10,651 bases of DNA from an uncultured Ruminococcus sp. (GTDB taxonomy: Bacteria; Bacillota; Clostridia; Oscillospirales; Acutalibacteraceae), in NCBI GenBank assembly GCA_902803125.1, contig CADCOZ010000175.1, positions 1 through 10,651 on the forward strand. Direction: 5' to 3'. Each line of letters begins with the position of its first letter. Positions within the stretch are counted from its first letter, which is position 1. This document shows positions 6,503-10,651 of this stretch, piece by piece. The notes under the pieces were generated by a model. It was given only the letters and a program-made list of their open reading frames with translations, was not told the DNA's origin and searched no databases. The position numbers and the translations under genes were made by a program.

Positions 6503-7041
6503 AGCCCCGCCTCCTTCACAATACCATACGCTTCAAAAGCTAACCCGATAGCTTTTTTGAAAGCTGTTGAGGAAATGGTCGCACCGGAAATGGTGTCAAC
6601 CTGCTGACAGCCCTCTGCCGTTTGACCGGCAAAGCGTTCCCGATAGCCGCTGTGGTTATCTACCGCCTTGGTGCCGACACCGTTTGTTTCACTGTGGAAC
6701 AGGGTTTTGGCCGCTTCCAGTGTACCGTCAGGCCGAATCCCGCAAATCACGGTCATCACACCGCCGTAACCCTTTGTCTGCACGACAATGACATAGCCGC
6801 TGTCGTCATTGCCCCGATAGACTTCTGCAACGCCTTCCGGCCATTGATCATAAGGCACCTCTTGAAAACGCTTGGCTTCCGACAGCACTTCCGTTCGTGC
6901 CTCGGCCGCCGCTTTTTCTTCGGCCGCTGTAATAATGGGAGAAGTCAGCTGATTCACAAACGCCAGCAAAGCCGCCACCACCAGACAAATACAGGTCAGC
7001 ACCGCAATCGGCTTCACAATCTCCTTCATGACATTTTTCAT
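6499..7041 (-). CDS. rnfG: Rnf complex subunit G, covalent-FMN protein
   Basis: A 180-residue protein with one N-terminal membrane segment (about 11-31) and an extracytoplasmic FMN-binding domain. SGAT at 152-155 supplies Thr155, the residue that carries FMN by a phosphoester bond added by ApbE. ETNGVGTKA at 118-126 matches the second family signature. It relays electrons between RnfD and the rest of the complex. The frame remains open upstream into rnfD as far as 7698, but those residues are antiphase rnfD sequence. The ATG at 7041, after GGGAGGTG at a good distance and in an ATGA overlap with the rnfD stop, is the true start. No apbE gene is in the window, so flavinylation must rely on one elsewhere. 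Confidence 0.95.
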   Translation of the reverse strand: MKNVMKEIVKPIAVLTCICLVVAALLAFVNQLTSPIITAAEEKAAAEARTEVLSEAKRFQEVPYDQWPEGVAEVYRGNDDSGYVIVVQTKGYGGVMTVICGIRPDGTLEAAKTLFHSETNGVGTKAVDNHSGYRERFAGQTAEGCQQVDTISGATISSTAFKKAIGLAFEAYGIVKEAGL

Positions 7042-7979
7042 GATGGCTTGACACCTCCCGTCAGCGGTTTGCTTCTGGTCAGCTTGGTGATATACGGTGT
7101 GAAAATATTCATAATCAAAATCGAGAACGAAACGCCCTCCGGCAGATTGCCCCAGAACCGAATGAGTACGGTAATCAGCCCGCAGCCGCAGCCGAAAATC
7201 ACCTTGCCCCATTTGGTGGAAGGCGTGGTAGCATAGTCGGTCGCCATGAAGATGGCACCCAACAGCAGACCGCCGGACAACAGCTGATAGAGAACATCTT
7301 TGCCGCACAGCAGGGACATCAACGCCACCATGCCGACAAAGCACACCGGTGCGTGCCAGGTAATGACCCGCCGCACCAATAAATAAACTCCGCCCAAAAG
7401 CAGGGCGAGCGCACACGTTTCTCCCAGACAGCCGGCATGACGGCCTAAGAACAAATCTAAATACGAGGGCATGAAATCGACCGAACCTTTGGCGGCCGCC
7501 GCTAACGGTGTCGCCGAGGAAACCGTATCTGATACCCAAGCATTCCCGCCGTATACCCAGTGGGTCATACTGCCCGAAAACGCCGTCATCATCACAATAC
7601 GGGCTGTTACCGCAGGATTGGCAAAGTTCTGTCCAATGCCGCCGAACAGCTGTTTGACCACAATGACCGCCACCACACTGCCAAACACCGCCTGCCACAA
7701 CGGAATGGTGACCGGCAGATTATACGCCAGCAGCAAGCCGGTGACGATGGCAGACAAATCGCCGATGGTATTCTCCCGTTTGCAGAGCTTTTCGAACAGG
7801 AATTCGCTCAGCACACAGCTTGCCACACAAACGCCGATCACCAGAAGGCTTCGCCAGCCAAAATGAATCACGGAGGCTATCGCCGCCGGCATCAGCGCAA
7901 TAATGACATCCAGCATGATGGTGCGGGTCGTTCGCCTGCTGAAAAAGTGCGGTGAAACGGACGAAATCAACTGGCTCAT
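7038..7979 (-). CDS. rnfD: Rnf complex integral membrane subunit D, covalent-FMN protein
   Basis: A 313-residue membrane protein with about nine hydrophobic segments, related to NqrB. The FMN attachment motif SATPLA at 155-160 gives Thr157 as the flavinylated residue. GQNFANPA at 116-123 and NLP at 87-89 are family signatures. It takes part in electron transfer across the membrane and in the ion-translocating step. The start at 7979 lies in an ATGA overlap with the rnfC stop, with AGGAGGGG just upstream inside rnfC. The stop overlaps the rnfG start in the same way. Length and motifs are normal. Confidence 0.95.
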   Translation of the reverse strand: MSQLISSVSPHFFSRRTTRTIMLDVIIALMPAAIASVIHFGWRSLLVIGVCVASCVLSEFLFEKLCKRENTIGDLSAIVTGLLLAYNLPVTIPLWQAVFGSVVAVIVVKQLFGGIGQNFANPAVTARIVMMTAFSGSMTHWVYGGNAWVSDTVSSATPLAAAAKGSVDFMPSYLDLFLGRHAGCLGETCALALLLGGVYLLVRRVITWHAPVCFVGMVALMSLLCGKDVLYQLLSGGLLLGAIFMATDYATTPSTKWGKVIFGCGCGLITVLIRFWGNLPEGVSFSILIMNIFTPYITKLTRSKPLTGGVKPS

Positions 7980-9457
7980 TTACGCCCCTCCTTTTCCTGC
8001 TTCTCCTGTTTTTCCTGCCGGTCTTTACGCTGACGGGCTTTTGTTTCTTCCTTCTGCTGTGCCTGCTGAGAGAATAAATACTCCTTCAGACGGCTTTTGC
8101 CAAGGATATTGGTCTGCACCAGCGGACGGTGTGCCGGACACACATAAGAACAGCAGCCGCATTCCATGCATAAATCCACACAAAGTGTCTTCAAAGCGGC
8201 ACCGTCCCCCAGCTGATACGCTTTGGCAATCGCTCTGGGATCCAAACGGAACGGACAATGCGCCGCACAAGCCCCGCACCCGATACACGCTGTTGTTTTG
8301 GGTGGGGCGGCTTCCTGTTCGTCCATAAAAATCAAGGCATTGGTATTTTTCAGCACCGGCTCGTCCATTGACGGCACGGTAATGCCCATCATCGGGCCGC
8401 CGTACAGCACCTTGGACGGCTCACTTTTCAGACCGCCGGCCGCTTCTATCACATCACGGATGGACATTCCGATGGGTACAATGACATTTTTAGGCGTATT
8501 CACTGCCGAACCGTCCACGGTCAGGCACTTTTCCACCAGCGGCATACCGGTTTCAAGGTACTCCGCAATAAAGGCCAGCGTTGTAACATTGATGACCACC
8601 ACACCCACATCGAGCGGCAAACCGCCTTTGGGAATGACTCTTCCCATCGTGTGATACACCAGCACCTTTTCACCGCCCTGCGGATACAAAGCCGGCAGAA
8701 CATGAACTTCAACGCCCTCGGTTTTCGCCGCTAACGCCTGCATCTGTTCAATGGCCTGCTGTTTGTTGTTTTCAATGCCGATAATAAAGCGTTTCACGCC
8801 CATGAACCGCCGCACCGCTTCTATGCCCTTAAAGACATACTCGCTCTTATCTATCATGGTACGGGTATCAGACGTAATATACGGCTCACATTCTGCCGCA
8901 TTGATGACCACCGCTTCCACGGCCGAAAGATTATAGACATTCAGCTTGACAAAACTCGGAAAGCCTGCCCCGCCTAATCCGACCACGCCGCTTTCCTTCA
9001 CCGCCTTCACAAAGCTGTCAAAGTCCTTGACCTGCGGCGGCGTGAGCTTCTCATACTTTTCCTGTTTGCCATCGGACGCAATCACTACACAGGGGACCCG
9101 CTGTCCGTGGGCATTCAGCATTTCTCCGATTTGACGCACCTCGCCCGAAACACTGGCATGGATATTGGACGATACAAAGCCGTCAGCTTCTCCGATCAGC
9201 TGACCGACCTTGACATCTTCTCCTTTGGCAATCGTAATTCTGGCCGGCTTGCCGATGTGCATGGACATCGGTATGGTCACCGAGGCCGGCACCGGCAGCC
9301 GTTCCGGCGCACAGTTGGCCGTATGCTTTTTATGAGGAAGCCGAATGCCGTGCAGCCGAAATAAACATTTTTTCAGGCGGGAAACCGGCTTTTCCGAAGG
9401 CCTTTTTTCCGCCCCGCTATTGGTTGGATGAACATTCCCTGCATGATGGTTCTTCAT
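7976..9457 (-). CDS. rnfC: Rnf complex subunit C, NADH-binding iron-sulfur protein
   Basis: A 493-residue peripheral subunit on the cytoplasmic side where NAD+ is reduced. The Rossmann-like nucleotide/FMN region has GLGGAGFP at 160-167 and ECEPYITSDTR at 189-199, similar to NuoF of complex I. Two [4Fe-4S] motifs follow: C391, C394, C397, C401 and C430, C433, C436, C440. Before the usual RnfC start there is an extra basic segment of about 30 residues. After about 465 there is a long charged tail rich in K, E, Q and R (RQEKQEKQEKEGRK). The frame is open back to an ATG at 9520, but that codon lies in the promoter -35 region, so the ATG at 9457 behind AAAGGGGAG is chosen. First gene of the operon; it overlaps rnfD by ATGA. 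Confidence 0.95.
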   Translation of the reverse strand: MKNHHAGNVHPTNSGAEKRPSEKPVSRLKKCLFRLHGIRLPHKKHTANCAPERLPVPASVTIPMSMHIGKPARITIAKGEDVKVGQLIGEADGFVSSNIHASVSGEVRQIGEMLNAHGQRVPCVVIASDGKQEKYEKLTPPQVKDFDSFVKAVKESGVVGLGGAGFPSFVKLNVYNLSAVEAVVINAAECEPYITSDTRTMIDKSEYVFKGIEAVRRFMGVKRFIIGIENNKQQAIEQMQALAAKTEGVEVHVLPALYPQGGEKVLVYHTMGRVIPKGGLPLDVGVVVINVTTLAFIAEYLETGMPLVEKCLTVDGSAVNTPKNVIVPIGMSIRDVIEAAGGLKSEPSKVLYGGPMMGITVPSMDEPVLKNTNALIFMDEQEAAPPKTTACIGCGACAAHCPFRLDPRAIAKAYQLGDGAALKTLCVDLCMECGCCSYVCPAHRPLVQTNILGKSRLKEYLFSQQAQQKEETKARQRKDRQEKQEKQEKEGRK

Positions 9458-9491
9458 TTTTCTCCCCTTTTCCCTCTGCACATAAGTATAT

Positions 9492-9520
9492 ATTATACTA
9501 CAAAATTCGACATTAACCAA
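9492..9520 (-). promoter_or_regulatory. Promoter of the rnf operon
   Basis: On the minus strand TTGGTT (9515-9520) and a perfect TATAAT (9492-9497) are separated by 17 bp. The predicted transcription start is near 9485, about 28 bases before the rnfC ATG. The weak -35 box leaves room for regulation, and an inverted repeat abuts it at 9519-9537. Confidence 0.8.
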
Positions 9521-9537
9521 TAGGCTAACCGCCTATT
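9519..9537. promoter_or_regulatory. Inverted repeat next to the rnf -35 box, candidate operator
   Basis: AATAGGC (9519-9525), spacer TAACC, GCCTATT (9531-9537): a perfect 7-bp dyad overlapping the -35 hexamer by two bases. TAACC also recurs 12 bp apart at 9514-9518 and 9526-9530. A perfect dyad at this position is what a dimeric regulator site looks like. The sequence does not match the Rex consensus (TTGTTAA...TTAACAA). The regulator is unknown. Confidence 0.5.
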
Positions 9538-9554
9538 TTTCTCGTAATTTTTTG

Positions 9555-9592
9555 GAAATAGTATTCAAAAAAACGAAAAGCCCCTCTATTTC
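9555..9592. repeat. Inverted repeat upstream of the divergent promoter
   Basis: GAAATAG (9555-9561) and CTATTTC (9586-9592) are perfect complements, and the match extends by TTT/AAA if one bulged G is allowed. The 24-base spacer is AT-rich with a run of A. It ends nine bases before the -35 box of the plus-strand gene. It could be a regulatory site or chance in AT-rich DNA. Confidence 0.3.
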
Positions 9593-9601
9593 AAAAAAAA
9601 T

Positions 9602-9630
9602 TTGCACTTTCTGCCATATTATGCTATAAT
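9602..9630 (+). promoter_or_regulatory. Promoter of the six-helix membrane protein gene
   Basis: TTGCAC (9602-9607) and TATAAT (9625-9630) lie 17 bp apart, and TGC directly before the -10 box makes it an extended -10 promoter. Predicted transcription starts near 9637, so the leader is very short and begins almost at the ribosome binding site GAGGTGA (9638-9643 core). Confidence 0.85.
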
Positions 9631-9649
9631 GCACATGAGGTGATATGCT

Positions 9650-10345
9650 ATGCTTAGCAAAAAAAAGGTGATTGTGTCCCTGATTATTAACGCTCTGATT
9701 TTTCTGATAACCGTTGGTATATTTGTTTCCTATTTCTTTGAGGAACCGAATATCCTGATCCGAAACGGTTTTGAGTCCTTACGTTATTTTACCACCGATT
9801 CCAATGTGTTAGCCGCCCTTATCTCACTGGTCATTGTGGTTTGCGACATACTCATTCTGAAGAAAAAAATATCCACTCTGCCGACAGCCGTGATCCTGCT
9901 GAAATTTGTCAGTACCGTCTGTGTCATGGTGACATTCAGTGTAACGGTCTGTTACCTGCTGCCTATCTACGGGCCGTTTGTCATCGGTAAAAGCCTGTTC
10001 ATTGTTCATGTATCCACCCCTCTGATGGCGTTCTTCTCGTTCCTGCTGTTGGAAAACACCCGCCGTATTCGTATCGGTGAAATGTTCCTGCCGCTGATTC
10101 CCATTTTGATTTACGGTGCCGTCTATTATTACGCCACCCAGATACTCGGTGAAGCCAACGGCGGCTGGCGTGATTTTTACGCCTTTGGCCGCAGCGGCAA
10201 TTTCCTGCTGATGGTTTTCATCATCATCTTATGCAGTGTTGCCATTTCGGTACTGACGGCCGTTTTCTATAATCTTGCCGTCAAAGCAGCCGCCAAAAAA
10301 CAGCGGTCTGCCCCCGAAAGCACCAACACCCCCTCCGAAAGCTGA
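9650..10345 (+). CDS. Six-helix membrane protein, Pr6Pr / FAR-17a/AIG1-like
   Basis: A 231-residue protein with six hydrophobic segments at about 7-30, 53-71, 79-105, 113-134, 145-163 and 184-212, a KKK-rich start and a polar Ser/Pro-rich tail. The segment LRYFTTDSNVLAAL at 44-57 and an isolated membrane histidine H120 in FIVHVSTPLMAF recall bacterial Pr6Pr proteins and the eukaryotic FAR-17a/AIG1 family. In the human members AIG1 and ADTRP, a threonine and a histidine in comparable places are needed to hydrolyse fatty-acid esters of hydroxy fatty acids. Here T48 or T49 and H120 are candidates; the resemblance is by motif memory, and enzymatic activity is not shown. The start at 9650 is set by AGGTGA at 9639-9643 and by the promoter just upstream. 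It stands alone with its own terminator and is divergent from rnfC. Confidence 0.85.
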   Translation: MLSKKKVIVSLIINALIFLITVGIFVSYFFEEPNILIRNGFESLRYFTTDSNVLAALISLVIVVCDILILKKKISTLPTAVILLKFVSTVCVMVTFSVTVCYLLPIYGPFVIGKSLFIVHVSTPLMAFFSFLLLENTRRIRIGEMFLPLIPILIYGAVYYYATQILGEANGGWRDFYAFGRSGNFLLMVFIIILCSVAISVLTAVFYNLAVKAAAKKQRSAPESTNTPSES

Positions 10346-10364
10346 CTTTTTTATTGACACACAA

Positions 10365-10408
10365 ACAGACCGTACCTTTTGCCCCGAACAGGCAAGGGTA
10401 CGGTCTGT
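10365..10408 (+). terminator. Long hairpin after the six-helix membrane protein gene
   Basis: ACAGACCGTACC (10365-10376) pairs perfectly with GGTACGGTCTGT (10397-10408), with an inner TTGCC/GGCAA helix. It begins 20 bp after the stop codon. Only a short T-rich tract (TGTTTG) follows, so termination may be moderate. The arms resemble the hairpin at 267-300. Confidence 0.7.
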
Positions 10409-10420
10409 TGTTTGATGGAG

Positions 10421-10493
10421 AAATAAAGAATCATATCTGATTGGGTCGTATCAAAATCAGCGAATTGGGGAAAGGGGTTTGGGGCAAAGCCCC
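10421..10493 (+). repeat. Dispersed repeat, copy D, with GC hairpin
   Basis: The 20-bp core CAGCGAATTGGGGAAAGGGG lies at 10458-10477. It is preceded by AAATAAAGAAT-type sequence similar to that beside copies A and B, and followed by GGGGCAAAGCCCC (10481-10493), a perfect five-pair hairpin. The stretch 10409-10541 holds nothing else recognisable: no convincing gene, tRNA or promoter. Confidence 0.6.
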
Positions 10494-10541
10494 CATATTC
10501 CGGTTCTTTTTTGTATAGGTCAATTTATAGTGTCGGACGAA

Positions 10542-10651
10542 TCAATTCTGATTCACGGCAGATACGGCAGATGAATCGGACGGGTTTGTCTGTACGGATG
10601 CGGGTGATATACAAGATGCAAAGGTCAATGTCAACACCAGTGCCGCACACA
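10542..10651 (-). CDS. Possible lipoprotein, cut by the window edge and unusually short
   Basis: A minus-strand frame enters from the right edge and ends at TGA 10542-10544 after 35 visible codons. The residues read CAALVLTLTFASC, a hydrophobic segment ending in a lipobox-like FASC, then ISPASVQTNPSDSSAVSAVNQN, a Ser/Asn-rich linker as found just after a lipidated cysteine. A normal lipoprotein would continue into a folded domain, but here a stop follows 22 residues after the cysteine. It could be a truncated gene, a frameshifted one, or a genuine tiny lipoprotein. The start codon and ribosome binding site are outside the window, so chance cannot be excluded. Confidence 0.35.
   Translation of the reverse strand, partial: CAALVLTLTFASCISPASVQTNPSDSSAVSAVNQN

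Noticed and set aside
5861..6607. Long open frame of 248 codons on the plus strand opposite rnfE and rnfG
   Set aside because: It is antisense to two well-identified rnf genes, has low-complexity Q/H/R-rich residues typical of shadow frames, and no ribosome binding site.
7042..7698. Upstream extension of the rnfG frame into rnfD
   Set aside because: It reads rnfD in the wrong phase and gives an R/G/C/H-rich sequence; the ATG at 7041 has a good ribosome binding site and starts a full-length RnfG.
9458..9520. Longer start (ATG at 9520) for rnfC
   Set aside because: The 21 extra residues span the -35 and -10 boxes, so they would not be transcribed from that promoter.
10571..10651. Plus-strand open frame starting at ATG 10571 and running off the right edge
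   Set aside because: No ribosome binding site or promoter, short, and directly opposite a more protein-like minus-strand frame.

Overview
The window looks like part of the chromosome of a strictly anaerobic Gram-positive of the class Clostridia; an Oscillospirales-type gut bacterium is plausible but unproven. The reasons are the rnfCDGEAB gene order, strong AGGAGG ribosome binding sites, near-consensus sigma-A promoters, roughly even base composition and a TelA-family gene resembling Bacillus yaaN. No rRNA, tRNA, CRISPR array, transposase or phage gene was seen.

Layout from left to right. At 1-128 (minus) is the N-terminus of an exporter-type ABC ATPase, with its promoter and a possible response-regulator site at 188-219 and a hairpin terminator for the next gene at 258-300. 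At 311-4186 (minus) lies a three-gene module. It starts from a clear promoter at 4158-4186 and reads: a two-membrane-segment protein with a GTG start (3359-4114), a membrane-anchored fusion of a periplasmic-binding-protein-like domain and a von Willebrand A domain (1631-3340), and a TelA/YaaN family protein (311-1471). The 159 bp before telA hold internal repeats. At 4386-9457 (minus) is a complete six-gene rnf operon in the order rnfC, D, G, E, A, B. Four consecutive ATGA overlaps and one 12-bp gap join the genes. A promoter with an adjacent inverted repeat lies at 9492-9537, and two terminator-like hairpins follow rnfB. Divergent from it, 9650-10345 (plus) encodes a six-helix membrane protein, perhaps of the Pr6Pr/FAR-17a/AIG1 type, with its own promoter and terminator. 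At the right edge a minus-strand reading frame resembles a lipoprotein signal peptide but stops after 35 visible codons.

How the genes work together. The Rnf complex passes electrons from reduced ferredoxin to NAD+ while pumping Na+ or H+, so it is the main energy-conserving machine here. All six subunits retain their key cofactor residues. The TelA module looks like a cell-envelope or stress system: two membrane-anchored proteins, one with an intact extracytoplasmic metal site, and a cytosolic alpha-helical partner. Its actual function is unknown.

The least explained features are the XpaC-like/PBP-VWA/TelA module, a dispersed repeat with a 20-bp core present four times (1521-1540, 1596-1615, 4302-4321, 10458-10477), an expanded last cysteine motif in RnfB, and a cysteine-rich tail on RnfE.
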